Origin: Oligoflexia bacterium
GTDB lineage: Bacteria > Bdellovibrionota > Bacteriovoracia > Bacteriovoracales > Bacteriovoracaceae
Direction of reading: 5' to 3'
NCBI GenBank assembly: GCA_024229115.1
Contig: JAAEST010000103.1
Coordinates: forward strand, 1 to 64,000
Length of the DNA stretch: 64,000 bases
Shown here: in pieces, positions 9,796 through 18,863 of the stretch
How positions within the stretch are numbered: the first letter of the stretch is position 1
Layout of the letters: each line of letters opens with the position of its first letter
Translations under genes and position numbers: made by a program
The notes under the pieces: model-generated
Database searches by the model: none
What the model saw: only the letters and a program-made list of their open reading frames with translations
What the model was told of the DNA's origin: nothing

Positions 9796-10466
9796 GTTTT
9801 AGAAATTATCTACCTAAATTCTATCACTTTGTTTTTATCTTTTTGATTATCTTCTTCTTCTTTTTTGGACTTCCAGTTTTAATTCCTCTTGTTCCTTATG
9901 CACTCCTCTTGTATTTAACGAGAAAAGCGAAAAGTCATTACAAAGAGGATAGCACTCTTAAAAATAATATGGTTTATGGGCCTGTTAATGGAAAAGTAGT
10001 TTCTGTTAAGAAAAATATTAGTCATAAGATTTTTGGTGAAGATTTAACTCAAATACAGATTCAAATTCCATTTTGGAAAGAGACGGGAGTTTTTCTTCCA
10101 ATGACTCTCGAAGTAACAGATATGATTGTTCAAAAGGGTAGAGAGTGGTGGAGATGGTCAGGAGCGCAGTTACCTGATCAAAAAGATAAGGTTATGCCAG
10201 GGCTTTCTGTTAGTTGCCAAGGTGTGAATGGGGCCAATATAGGTATTCAATTTCATAAATGTTATCTTGGTTTTTGGCCTGAGCTAAGAGTTATTCCTGG
10301 GGATCGTGGAAAAGTTCAGGTAAATATCGGATTTTTTCCATTTGGTGGAACCCTTGTCTTATATCTACCATCAAATTATGAGATACTAATAGATAAGAAT
10401 AATGAAATGATTGCTGGTCAAACTATTGTTGCGGGACTGCCTGAAGATATTGAAGTTGGGAGCTAA
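9792..10466 (+). CDS. Phosphatidylserine decarboxylase-like protein lacking the catalytic serine
   Basis: Psd-fold protein of 224 residues. After an N-terminal hydrophobic stretch (about residues 12-40) come YGPVNGKVVSV, like the Psd segment PADGRV, and a C-terminal FFPFGGTLVLYLP that aligns with the Psd processing site FxLGST. Psd enzymes self-cleave at that Ser to make a pyruvoyl group; here position 186 is Gly (GGT). The usual upstream Asp/His catalytic elements are also not evident. It lies directly before pssA, the place for a phosphatidylserine enzyme. I infer a non-decarboxylating paralogue, perhaps a lipid-binding or regulatory protein. Confidence 0.7.
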   Translation: MSFRNYLPKFYHFVFIFLIIFFFFFGLPVLIPLVPYALLLYLTRKAKSHYKEDSTLKNNMVYGPVNGKVVSVKKNISHKIFGEDLTQIQIQIPFWKETGVFLPMTLEVTDMIVQKGREWWRWSGAQLPDQKDKVMPGLSVSCQGVNGANIGIQFHKCYLGFWPELRVIPGDRGKVQVNIGFFPFGGTLVLYLPSNYEILIDKNNEMIAGQTIVAGLPEDIEVGS

Positions 10467-10471
10467 TACTC

Positions 10472-11209
10472 ATGAACCAATCAAGAAAATTCGCTTTTTT
10501 TCTACCTAATATATTTACTGCTTTAAATATGGCGTGTGGATTTGCGTCTGTTGTGTTTTCCATACAAGGAAGGTTTTTCGAAGGGGCCATGGTTCTTCTA
10601 CTAGGAGCAATCTTTGATTCGGTTGATGGAAGAGTGGCTAGATTAACAGGAACACAATCTAGTTTTGGTGAACAATTTGATTCTATTAGTGACGTAGTTT
10701 CGTTTGGTGTCGCCCCTAGTGTTTTAATGTATCAAAAATATCTTACAAACTTTGGAAGAATTGGAGCTGTAATAGCTTTTATTTTTCTACTCTGTGGTGC
10801 TTTAAGATTAGCTAGATTTAATGCCAATATTGATAAGATCTCAAGTGATTACTTTCAAGGACTTCCAATTCCAAGTGCAGCAGCTGCCTTGATCGGATAT
10901 ATATTATTGGCGGATAAGTTTCCAGAGATTGATAACTATCCAGCTATTGCACTTGTTTACACTCTTTTCTATGGAGTGTTGATGATTACAAATATTCCTT
11001 TTAATAGCTTTAAGAATTCGGCACTTGTTAAGAAGCACAAGAAAGCCGCTTTATTTATAGTTTTCGTTCTTAGTGCATTAGTCTTTAGTTATTTTAAGAT
11101 AATGATTGCTCTAGGGATTTCGGTTTATGTTTTTGGAAGTTTGCTTTATTACCTAAGCAAAAGGAGAGAGTTTGGTGATGCTATTCAATGGAGTGAAGAA
11201 GCAGAATAA
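10472..11209 (+). CDS. pssA: CDP-diacylglycerol-serine O-phosphatidyltransferase
   Basis: Integral membrane enzyme making phosphatidylserine from CDP-diacylglycerol and serine. The CDP-alcohol phosphotransferase motif DG-x2-AR-x8-G-x3-D-x3-D is complete at residues 52-74 (DGRVAR, then GEQFDSISD). About seven hydrophobic helices follow the family pattern; 245 residues is normal for the PssA-II type. It follows the decarboxylase-like gene by 5 nt and overlaps the next gene. Confidence 0.92.
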   Translation: MNQSRKFAFFLPNIFTALNMACGFASVVFSIQGRFFEGAMVLLLGAIFDSVDGRVARLTGTQSSFGEQFDSISDVVSFGVAPSVLMYQKYLTNFGRIGAVIAFIFLLCGALRLARFNANIDKISSDYFQGLPIPSAAAALIGYILLADKFPEIDNYPAIALVYTLFYGVLMITNIPFNSFKNSALVKKHKKAALFIVFVLSALVFSYFKIMIALGISVYVFGSLLYYLSKRREFGDAIQWSEEAE

Positions 11210-12185
11210 GTTTTTCCTGATTATTCTTTTATCTATTTTCTCTTTTGTTACGTTTGCTAATGAAGGAGGGATTCCTGTACCTGGCCAATTACAAATAGAC
11301 TCTTATGATGGAGCATCTGAAGAAGATAATTCTGAAGATGAAAAAAAAGAGCATTATACCCTTGAACAATCTTTAGATGAGTATAATGGTGAAGCATCTG
11401 GAGAAGAGGGAGTTGATCAATTCGCAATTCCTAATCAAAGCAATGAATATAGAAAATTAACTGATAAAGAAAAGATTCTTTCTACAGGTGTAACTGAGCC
11501 CTATAAATTTGAGAATGATCAAAACTATTTATCCCTAAGCCATTCAGACATATTTAAGAAAGTTTATGATAAAGGTGAAGCTGCGATTAGTTTTACGTAT
11601 CTTAAAGATGAATTTGACGTAACAGACCCTGATGGAATTTATCAAAAAACATTTGATTCAGGTGGAGAATCAATGAGAGCAGGATACTTGCTATTTGCTA
11701 GTGATCATTACTTTTATAAAGGATTCGTAAACTTATTTTGGACGACAGGAGTAGGTGTTAGTTATTCAAAAGGAAAAGGAGTTTTTCTAACTTCTCAGTC
11801 TAAATCGAATGCAACATTTACACTTTATACTGCTCCAATAGATCTTGGAGTTGGTTTAGAGATTCCTTTAGGGAAAGTTTTTAATTTGTACGTTGCTGGT
11901 GGTGCAAGTGCAATGGCCCTTTATCAAAATAGAAGTGACAAAGATCAAGGGGAAGCAGAAAAGCGTAAAAGACAAATCAGCCCTGGTTATTATGTGAATG
12001 CTAAATTAAAGATTAGTTTAGCTAACTTGCTCAGGTCTACGGCTTTTACATATTTTTCGGAAGACAAAATTACAAACTATTACCTTAATCTTGAAATGAG
12101 ACAACACTCGTATACAAGTTTTCAAGATCCGTTAGAAGTTAGCGGTTCATCTGTAGGATTAGGTTTTTCTTTTGACTATCTATAG
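11178..12185 (+). CDS. Exported protein, probable outer-membrane beta-barrel, unknown function
   Basis: An N-terminal signal peptide is clear (hydrophobic core FFLIILLSIFSFVTFA, cleavage before NEGG). An acidic, low-complexity region follows (about residues 20-80). The C-terminal 200 residues contain alternating strand-like segments with glycine and aromatic residues, and the chain ends in FSFDYL, compatible with a beta-barrel. No family was recognised. ATG 11178 is chosen because AGGAG (11162-11166) lies upstream; TTG and GTG codons at 11172 and 11175 are alternatives. The start lies inside pssA and the end overlaps truA. Confidence 0.65.
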   Translation: MLFNGVKKQNKFFLIILLSIFSFVTFANEGGIPVPGQLQIDSYDGASEEDNSEDEKKEHYTLEQSLDEYNGEASGEEGVDQFAIPNQSNEYRKLTDKEKILSTGVTEPYKFENDQNYLSLSHSDIFKKVYDKGEAAISFTYLKDEFDVTDPDGIYQKTFDSGGESMRAGYLLFASDHYFYKGFVNLFWTTGVGVSYSKGKGVFLTSQSKSNATFTLYTAPIDLGVGLEIPLGKVFNLYVAGGASAMALYQNRSDKDQGEAEKRKRQISPGYYVNAKLKISLANLLRSTAFTYFSEDKITNYYLNLEMRQHSYTSFQDPLEVSGSSVGLGFSFDYL

Positions 12186-12942
12186 AGCAGTCATTTCTTA
12201 TAAAGGAACTGATTATTTTGGTTGGCAGGTTCAGCCAGATCAGATCACTATTCAAGGCGAGTTGAATAATGCACTTTCAAAGATTTGTAAGTGTGAATTA
12301 AATGAGATCAAAACTTTAGGAAGTGGAAGAACAGATGCTGGAGTTCATGCTCTAGGGCAAGTGGTAAAGATAGAAATTCCATTAAATCTTCCGGCAGAAG
12401 GATTGATGAATGCTCTAAACTCTTTTCTTTCTAAAAATATTAGGGTGAGGGAAGTAACACCCTCAACTTCAGAGTTTCATCCAACAATGGATGCAAAAGA
12501 TAAAACCTATCACTACTATTTTACCTATGGTGACGATTTAAGATCACCGTTTTCTAATGATATTGTTGCCCACTTCAAGGGAGAAGTTGATTTAGATCTT
12601 CTGAAAAAGGCCTGCAAGTTTTTCGAAGGTACCCATGATTTTCAAAACTTTAGGACAGTGGGGACTGATGTTAAAACAACAGAGCGCACAATTCATGAAA
12701 TCACTCTGACAGAGTGTGTTGATAATAAAATTACTTCAGAGCAAATATACTGCTTAAGCTTTAAGGGTTCTGGTTTCTTAAAACAAATGGTTAGGCTTCT
12801 TGTAGGGACAATCATTTCCTATGGTCAGCAAAGGATTACAGAGGCCCAGATTAAGCAATACCTAAGTGAGTCTAAAGAAGATAAACTCGCTCCAGTTGCC
12901 CCTGCAGAAGGGCTTTTTCTCATGAACGTAAACTACAACTAA
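12172..12942 (+). CDS. truA: tRNA pseudouridine synthase A
   Basis: Converts U38-40 of the tRNA anticodon arm to pseudouridine. The catalytic motif GSGRTDAGVHALGQV (about residues 51-65) holds the essential Asp, and the N-terminal ISYKGTDYFGWQVQP is the TruA signature. The only start giving a full N-terminal strand is TTG at 12172, overlapping the previous gene by 14 nt. A GAAGGGCTTT/AAAGCCCCTTC inverted repeat with one bulge spans the stop and may aid termination. Confidence 0.94.
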   Translation: MTIYRAVISYKGTDYFGWQVQPDQITIQGELNNALSKICKCELNEIKTLGSGRTDAGVHALGQVVKIEIPLNLPAEGLMNALNSFLSKNIRVREVTPSTSEFHPTMDAKDKTYHYYFTYGDDLRSPFSNDIVAHFKGEVDLDLLKKACKFFEGTHDFQNFRTVGTDVKTTERTIHEITLTECVDNKITSEQIYCLSFKGSGFLKQMVRLLVGTIISYGQQRITEAQIKQYLSESKEDKLAPVAPAEGLFLMNVNYN

Positions 12943-12954
12943 AGCCCCTTCAGA

Positions 12955-12983
12955 TTGACTTTTAAGCCCTTTTTCGTTATTTT
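12955..12983 (+). promoter_or_regulatory. Candidate promoter of tig
   Basis: TTGACT at 12955-12960 and TATTTT at 12978-12983 are separated by 17 nt, a plausible sigma-70 pair upstream of trigger factor. It is supported only by motif match in AT-rich DNA. Confidence 0.35.
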
Positions 12984-13046
12984 TCACCATCTTTAAATTG
13001 TTAAAAACGCTACGCGTAATTGCGAAATAGGAAAAGGAAAGTTGAG

Positions 13047-14324
13047 ATGTCTTACAGCTTAGAGAATGTTAACGGTTGCACAAAAAAACTAGTATTTAAA
13101 TTTGACTCATTAGATCTATCTGAGCAAATCAAAATTGAACTTACAAAGAAACAAAGATCTGTAAGTTTAAAAGGTTTCAGAAAAGGTAAAGCTCCATTAG
13201 CGATGGTTGAAAAAATGTATGGGCCACAAATTGAAAATGAAGCATTAAATAATTTTATTCAAACTCAACTTTATGAAGCCGTAAGTAAAGAAGATCTTAG
13301 AGTTGTTGGATACCCAAAATTTGAAAATATGAACTATGATTCTGGTAAGTCAGTAAGCTTCGACGCTCTTGTTGAAATTTTCCCAGAAGTTAAATTAAAA
13401 GATATGAGTTCACTTTCTTTCACAGCGGAAAAAGTAGAAGTAACAGAAGAAGATGTTGATAACATGAAGAAAAGTTACCTAGCTTCTAAAGCAGAGATGA
13501 AAGAACTTGAAGGTGCAGCACTTGAAAATGGTCACTTTGCAGTTCTTAACTTTGAAGGTGAAAAAGAAGACGGAAGTCGTCCAGACAATATGAAAGGTGA
13601 AGAATTCCTTTTAGAAATTGGTTCAGGTCAATTTATCCCAGGTTTTGAAGAGGGAATGATTGGAATGAAAAAAGATGAAGAGAAGACTATTGAGTTAACT
13701 TTCCCTGAAGATTACCACGCAGAAGATCTTAAGGGTGCGAAGGTTAAGTTTCATACAAAGCTTCTTGAAATCAAAGAGAAAGCTTTCCCTGAACTAACAG
13801 ATGATCTTGCTAAAGAGCTTGGTTTTGAATCAAAAGCTGATCTTGAAGAGAAGACTAAGAAAAACTTAATGGATCAGAAAGAAAGACAAAGTAACGAGAA
13901 GTTACATCAAGAAATTCTTGAGACGTTAGTTAAGGAAAATGAGTTTGATGTTCCTTCAACTCTAGTTAATCAGCAAAAGAGTCACATCCAAGAAGATGTT
14001 AAGAGAACTCTTGCCCAGCAAGGATTCAACGAGCAAATGATGGAAGAGTACTTCAGTAAATGGGGTGGAGATATTGATGAGAAAGCAGTTTTCCAAGTAA
14101 AGTCAGGACTTATTCTTGATACTTTAGGGAAGCAATTTGAAATCGAAGCTAGTGAAGAAGACTTTAATGCTAAACTTCAGGAAATTGCTGATAGCTCTGG
14201 AATTCCACTTGAGCAAATTAAAGGTTATTACACGGGTGATCCAAAGATGAAAAATAACCTTATGTATGCTGTGAGAGAAGAGAAGACTTTTGCAAAAATT
14301 AAAGAACAAGTAACAATTAAATAA
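13047..14324 (+). CDS. tig: Trigger factor (ribosome-associated chaperone)
   Basis: Binds nascent chains at the ribosome exit tunnel. The signature GFRKGKAP, near residue 45, is the ribosome-docking loop. The middle part is an FKBP-type peptidyl-prolyl isomerase domain (about 150-240, with FIPGFEEGMIGMKKDEEKT), and the C-terminal helical arms follow. ATG 13047 has AAAGGAAA upstream; the in-frame TTG at 13020 lacks a ribosome site. Length 426 is typical. It ends at an intrinsic terminator. The common downstream clpP-clpX genes are not present here. Confidence 0.95.
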   Translation: MSYSLENVNGCTKKLVFKFDSLDLSEQIKIELTKKQRSVSLKGFRKGKAPLAMVEKMYGPQIENEALNNFIQTQLYEAVSKEDLRVVGYPKFENMNYDSGKSVSFDALVEIFPEVKLKDMSSLSFTAEKVEVTEEDVDNMKKSYLASKAEMKELEGAALENGHFAVLNFEGEKEDGSRPDNMKGEEFLLEIGSGQFIPGFEEGMIGMKKDEEKTIELTFPEDYHAEDLKGAKVKFHTKLLEIKEKAFPELTDDLAKELGFESKADLEEKTKKNLMDQKERQSNEKLHQEILETLVKENEFDVPSTLVNQQKSHIQEDVKRTLAQQGFNEQMMEEYFSKWGGDIDEKAVFQVKSGLILDTLGKQFEIEASEEDFNAKLQEIADSSGIPLEQIKGYYTGDPKMKNNLMYAVREEKTFAKIKEQVTIK

Positions 14325-14348
14325 TTTAAAAAAATTAGTTATAAATTT

Positions 14349-14373
14349 GGGCCCTCAATATGAGGGCCTTTTT
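14349..14373 (+). terminator. Intrinsic terminator of tig
   Basis: GGCCCTC (14350-14356) pairs with GAGGGCC (14362-14368) around AATAT, followed by TTTTTATT. It separates tig from a convergent minus-strand gene whose stop codon lies at its edge. Confidence 0.85.
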
Positions 14374-16123
14374 ATTGTAGAAAATTCAAATAATAATCTT
14401 CGTATTCTTCGACTCCGATATATTTAAAAAGATCAAAAAAGTTGTAACTATTTATGTTAAGGTCTTTCAGGCATTGACCATGGTATTTTCGAGCGAGCTG
14501 TTGATACTTATCTAGTTCATCATTAGAAGAACTTGAATTTGCTTTTAAATAATTTATTCTCTCGATTATTGAGCCCATGTTTTCGTAGTACATTAAGATA
14601 CACATCGAGCTTGTTCTTAGTTCATTATCTTTTACGACAGATTTCTTTCCATTAAGTAAATCCGAAGTAATGACGGCTAAATTTAAAATAGCTGTAAAAG
14701 CTACGATATAGTGCAACTTAAGCTTTCTTCTATGTAAAAGATAGGAAATTATCAAAATTGGAATTGAGAAATTAGCTAAAATGAGAAGAACTTCTCGGAA
14801 ATTGACTAACGGGGTGTACGTTAATGCAGTGGGAATATTGCTTAGAATCCGATGAAAATAACTCGAGTAGCAGTCTGCATAATCAAAGAATTGAATCTTG
14901 AGATCAAATTGCAAATGATAAACTAAACTTATTAAAAAATTATAGAGAGCAAATAAAGACAAGACGAGCTTAGTGATTATTCCTTTTGGGATAAAAAAAG
15001 AAACAAAAATTGAAACTAAGAAGATATCCTGAATCAATTGTCTCCCGCCAAGGACGCCTCCATTGTGAGAGTAAGTTAAACCTAACAATAATGACTTTAC
15101 AAAAAGTATAGTAATGGCAATACAGAACTCTGATCTAAAAGAGCTGTACTTAAAAGATTTGGGTAATGAATATCCAATTCCAGCAATGAGTAAAAAAAGT
15201 ACTGGGTGTACGATTAACAATCCCCCATAACTTGAAAAATAAAGATCAATGAACGTCGAGAAATTTGTATAAACGGTATCAAAATAACCTAATTGAAGAG
15301 ACCCGAGTTTATTGTATTCATAAATAAAGGAAGGGATAACAAAAATTAATAGTCCTGAAGCTTGAAGAAAAAGTTGCTTCAGGCTTGGACGAAATTGGTA
15401 CCACCAAAAAATAATAAAAAATCCATAAAGGGCAAAATCTTGTCTGATAATAAAACCAAGGCCAAATGAAAGACCAAGTAACAAATGACTAATATCTTGA
15501 TTCAATTTCCGAGAGTAGTAAAAAATCAAAAAAAGTGGAAAGAGAATTGTTAAGTTAGGAGTAGATTGAGCATAGAGGAGATAGAAGAGAGCAGGGCCAG
15601 CAGCACTGAAAATGGTAATAATATTTTGATTAATTTTATGACCGATATCTTTGTAGCGACTTGAGAACTCTTTCATCATCAGGAAGAATGCAACAAAGTA
15701 GATAATGATATTTGCAACACTTGATCCCTTGTTTTCAAAATCTTCTAGTGAAGATTGATAAAGAAAGGGTTTTATTATTGGGTCTGCATTAGAAGGTCTA
15801 ATATTTGAAGAATCAAAGTTGTTTTTTAGCTGAAAGATATTTCCAAGAGTTTTAGTGAAAATAAAAAATGGCGTTTGAAGAATTGAAGCTCCATAACTAT
15901 GGTGTGTATAGAAATAACCATTGGGCGTGAGAAGCTTTTTATCATTTTCAAAGTAAAATTGATTAGAAATATTTAGGTCAAAGTCGTAAGCGATTGAGCG
16001 ATTATAAGATTCGTAGACTCCAAACTCAGTATTCGTGAAGTTTAGTTTACAAAATATAAGAACAAAGAGAGCACTTATCGTGATTAATTTATTCTCTTTT
16101 ATTGAAACTAAAAAATCCTTCAT
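14372..16123 (-). CDS. Multi-pass membrane protein, GT-C glycosyltransferase-like
   Basis: 583 residues with roughly eleven to twelve hydrophobic segments. The N-terminal loop between the first helices carries acidic and aromatic residues (YESYNRSIAYDFDLN) followed by YFYTHHSYGASILQTPFF. That layout resembles GT-C glycosyltransferases that use polyprenyl-phosphate sugars, where an acidic first loop is catalytic. A soluble C-terminal tail of about 90 residues follows. It is only weakly assignable by eye; an unrelated transporter-like membrane protein cannot be excluded. It follows the flavin-reductase-like gene by 4 nt and may be the tail of that operon. Confidence 0.5.
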   Translation of the reverse strand: MKDFLVSIKENKLITISALFVLIFCKLNFTNTEFGVYESYNRSIAYDFDLNISNQFYFENDKKLLTPNGYFYTHHSYGASILQTPFFIFTKTLGNIFQLKNNFDSSNIRPSNADPIIKPFLYQSSLEDFENKGSSVANIIIYFVAFFLMMKEFSSRYKDIGHKINQNIITIFSAAGPALFYLLYAQSTPNLTILFPLFLIFYYSRKLNQDISHLLLGLSFGLGFIIRQDFALYGFFIIFWWYQFRPSLKQLFLQASGLLIFVIPSFIYEYNKLGSLQLGYFDTVYTNFSTFIDLYFSSYGGLLIVHPVLFLLIAGIGYSLPKSFKYSSFRSEFCIAITILFVKSLLLGLTYSHNGGVLGGRQLIQDIFLVSIFVSFFIPKGIITKLVLSLFALYNFLISLVYHLQFDLKIQFFDYADCYSSYFHRILSNIPTALTYTPLVNFREVLLILANFSIPILIISYLLHRRKLKLHYIVAFTAILNLAVITSDLLNGKKSVVKDNELRTSSMCILMYYENMGSIIERINYLKANSSSSNDELDKYQQLARKYHGQCLKDLNINSYNFFDLFKYIGVEEYEDYYLNFLQ

Positions 16124-16127
16124 TTTC

Positions 16128-16754
16128 CTACTTTTGAATTTGTGCTTTCATCAGTCTCTCCATTGTAAACGTACTATCACATTTAAACCAGTCGTTTCCT
16201 GCTCCACGTCCTACTGGATTTAGCTTTTGAGTATTAATACGACCATTTTCGTATATTGATTCGTCTACATGGACTTTAATTACTTCTCCTGTAATGATTT
16301 GCCCACAACCTGGTTGATCGCCATAGCTAAGATGATCTCGATATTTACATTCAAAGTGAATCAGGCTTTCTTTAATTCTTTTTGGGCCAATTAGCTCAGA
16401 ATCAAGAGGTGTTAATCCTGCGAATTCGAATTCATCTTGTCCATAATCAAGCTCTGTAGAAGTAAGATTAACCTTTTCAGCAATTTCTTGTGAAACAATG
16501 TTAATAACAAATTCTTTATTATTAAGAATATTCTTCGCTGTATCTTTCATTTCTCCAGTTGATGACCTAATAAGTGGAGAGAAGGCAACGATCATCGGTT
16601 TTGCACTGACTGCAGTGAAAAAACTAAATGGAGCAACATTATTTGTTCCATCATTATTAAGAGTTGAAACAACAGCGATAGGTCGAGGAAGAATGCTGCC
16701 AATTAAAAATTTATAGTTTTGAGAAAATTCACCATTAGTATCAAATGAAAGCAT
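16128..16754 (-). CDS. Flavin reductase-like (FMN-binding split barrel) protein
   Basis: The N-terminal PRPIAVVSTLNNDGTNNVAPFSFF with later FVINIV is the pattern of the flavin reductase-like domain, which binds FMN. About 208 residues from the chosen ATG. That start has AAAGGA just upstream on the minus strand and lies 11 nt after the homogentisate dioxygenase stop; an in-frame ATG at 16784 would overlap that gene. It is the fourth gene of the aromatic catabolic operon. Its substrate is unknown; related proteins are often placed with aromatic degradation genes. Confidence 0.75.
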   Translation of the reverse strand: MLSFDTNGEFSQNYKFLIGSILPRPIAVVSTLNNDGTNNVAPFSFFTAVSAKPMIVAFSPLIRSSTGEMKDTAKNILNNKEFVINIVSQEIAEKVNLTSTELDYGQDEFEFAGLTPLDSELIGPKRIKESLIHFECKYRDHLSYGDQPGCGQIITGEVIKVHVDESIYENGRINTQKLNPVGRGAGNDWFKCDSTFTMERLMKAQIQK

Positions 16755-16765
16755 ATTTTTTCCTT

Positions 16766-17854
16766 TTACATCCAAGATTTCCAATAATCTTTAACTTCTG
16801 TTTCAGTGAACCACTTTGTAGGTTTTAGTGGGTACCTTGTATCAATCATCACTGCATACTCGTCAGTATAAAGTTTTTCATCCCCTGCTTCGAAGGCCTT
16901 CGGATGAGGGCCATGATGAATTCCCTGAGGGTGAAAAGTAATTGCTCCAGCATCAATATTATCTCGTGAGAAGAAATTCCCTTGGTGATAGAACAGTACT
17001 TCATCATAATCAATATTAGAGTGATAGAAAGGAACTTTTAAAACTCCATGCTTTGAGTCTTCTAATGGTCTTTCAACAAATGAGCAGATAACAAAATTTT
17101 GAGCAACAAAAGTAGTATGTCCACTTGGTGGAATATGATAACGGTGACTCATGATTGGGCAATAGTCATAAATAGAAAGCTTCTTAGGATAGAGGCTGCC
17201 TTTCCATCCTGCTGAATCAAGAGGGTTAAAAGGATAGGTAACAGTTGTGATTTTACCTAGTCTTTTAATCTCAACTTTATATTCACTTTTATCTTGCTCA
17301 GAACCTTTAGCCACTTCAGGAGTTACAATAGCAGTCTGATCATAGAGTGCATTTGGTCCAAGGATACCTCTTGACGGTTCTTCAAACTCGGAGGCAGATT
17401 CAACTCGTAAAATTTTTGAAGGATTGTTAATAAAGAACTTGTAAGTTGTTCCACGAGGAATATTGATATAGTCACCTTTTACGTAATCGAGATGGCCATA
17501 AGTTGTTTCTATTCGACCTTCCCCATCGTGAATGAAGAATAGCTCATCAAAGTCGGCATTTCTGAAGAAGTGCTTAAATGAATCAACATAATGACCAACG
17601 CTGATAATACAGTCATTATTTTCAAGGATAGGCATGAAGTTATTTTTCTTTAGCTTATCATCAAAAACAGGTGGTAGGCATTGTGGTTTTAATTCGCCAT
17701 CAATATCGGTCCAGTTTACTGGTGGATTTTCATGATAGATTTGAGAAACACGTCCAAAGAATCCTTTTCTTCCATGCTCTTCTTCATAAAGACCATTTGG
17801 AATTTTTACGTGTGCTTGTTTAGTAAACTTACCGCTAGATTTAAAGCTCTCCAT
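16766..17854 (-). CDS. hmgA: Homogentisate 1,2-dioxygenase
   Basis: Opens the ring of homogentisate to maleylacetoacetate in tyrosine and phenylalanine breakdown. It is a cupin-fold enzyme of 362 residues, the shorter bacterial form. Probable iron ligands are visible: FYHSNIDYDEVLFY supplies His and Glu, and FHPQGIHHGPHP supplies the later His. An N-terminal PPVNWTDIDGELKP resembles the family. It overlaps the fumarylacetoacetase-like gene by 14 nt. Confidence 0.85.
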   Translation of the reverse strand: MESFKSSGKFTKQAHVKIPNGLYEEEHGRKGFFGRVSQIYHENPPVNWTDIDGELKPQCLPPVFDDKLKKNNFMPILENNDCIISVGHYVDSFKHFFRNADFDELFFIHDGEGRIETTYGHLDYVKGDYINIPRGTTYKFFINNPSKILRVESASEFEEPSRGILGPNALYDQTAIVTPEVAKGSEQDKSEYKVEIKRLGKITTVTYPFNPLDSAGWKGSLYPKKLSIYDYCPIMSHRYHIPPSGHTTFVAQNFVICSFVERPLEDSKHGVLKVPFYHSNIDYDEVLFYHQGNFFSRDNIDAGAITFHPQGIHHGPHPKAFEAGDEKLYTDEYAVMIDTRYPLKPTKWFTETEVKDYWKSWM

Positions 17855-18863
17855 AATTCAATTCCCTTTTCTTACCTACTTTATTTTTTAGAGATCCAAT
17901 ATGTTCAACGATGAGCTCTATCTCATCTCCAGTTTGTATCCACTTATCTAATTCGAGCCCACAACCAGTTCCCACTGTACCACTACCAAGAAGATCGCCA
18001 GCAGCTAAATACTCATCCATACTTGCATGAGCAATCATTTGAGCAAAGCTATAATTTGAATCTCCAGATTGACCATTAGACCATTCCTTACCATTAATAA
18101 TTGCTTTCATATTGAGATCAGGCTCTTCGAAATCGAACTCATCAGCAGTTGTGATAACAGGGCCTATAATTGAACAAAAGTCTTTTCCTTTTGCCGGTCC
18201 AAGTCTCACGGCCATTTCCTTCTTTTGAATATCTCTTGCTGAAATATCGTTAAGAATTGTGTAACCAAAGATGTGTTCATTAGCATCGACTTCTTTGATG
18301 TTAATTCCGCCTTTACCTAGAATAACAGCAAGTTCGAGCTCATAATCTAATTTGTCTGTATAGTGTGGCCAAAGAATTTCATCTTCAGGTCCAATAAACC
18401 CGTGAGTCGCACCTTTATAGTAAGCTGGTATTTCATACCATGCTTCAGGAATAGGTTCTTTTCTCTTTTTAAAACCAGCTGCGACATGCTTTTCATGAGC
18501 ATAGAAGTCTCTATATGTTGAGATTTTATCTAGAGGCTTTTCAAGCTTAATTTCGTTATTAAGTTGAAAACTTAAGGGTGTTCCATCAGGAAGTTCGTTG
18601 ATGCCAACTTTTTGAAAAAAGAGGTAAAGAGCATAACCATTTTCTATTGTCTCAATAGGATTATCTGAATACTTTAAAATGTGAGAGAGAGAAGGGTTTA
18701 AGTTATAGTCAGCTCTTTCCACTGGATTGTGAAATCCTTCTCTTATGTAATCAAGTCTTAAGCATAAGTTAGGGTCAACAATCGTATTGGTTTCCTCGAG
18801 TAAAATTCCTAAGCGAGGAGAACGGATAGGTGTGTTTCTTAAAGTGTAGCTACAAATTTTCAT
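17841..18863 (-). CDS. Fumarylacetoacetate hydrolase family protein
   Basis: Likely performs the last step of homogentisate breakdown, fumarylacetoacetate to fumarate and acetoacetate. The FAH fold is shown by LDYELELAVILGKGG with metal-binding glutamates, FGYTILNDISARDIQ, and LLGSGTVGTGCGLE near the C-terminus. At 340 residues it is the size of bacterial FahA-type enzymes. It lies between an aminotransferase and homogentisate dioxygenase, overlapping the first by 4 nt. FAH-fold proteins also include isomerases, so the context carries much of the assignment. Confidence 0.82.
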   Translation of the reverse strand: MKICSYTLRNTPIRSPRLGILLEETNTIVDPNLCLRLDYIREGFHNPVERADYNLNPSLSHILKYSDNPIETIENGYALYLFFQKVGINELPDGTPLSFQLNNEIKLEKPLDKISTYRDFYAHEKHVAAGFKKRKEPIPEAWYEIPAYYKGATHGFIGPEDEILWPHYTDKLDYELELAVILGKGGINIKEVDANEHIFGYTILNDISARDIQKKEMAVRLGPAKGKDFCSIIGPVITTADEFDFEEPDLNMKAIINGKEWSNGQSGDSNYSFAQMIAHASMDEYLAAGDLLGSGTVGTGCGLELDKWIQTGDEIELIVEHIGSLKNKVGKKRELNYGEL

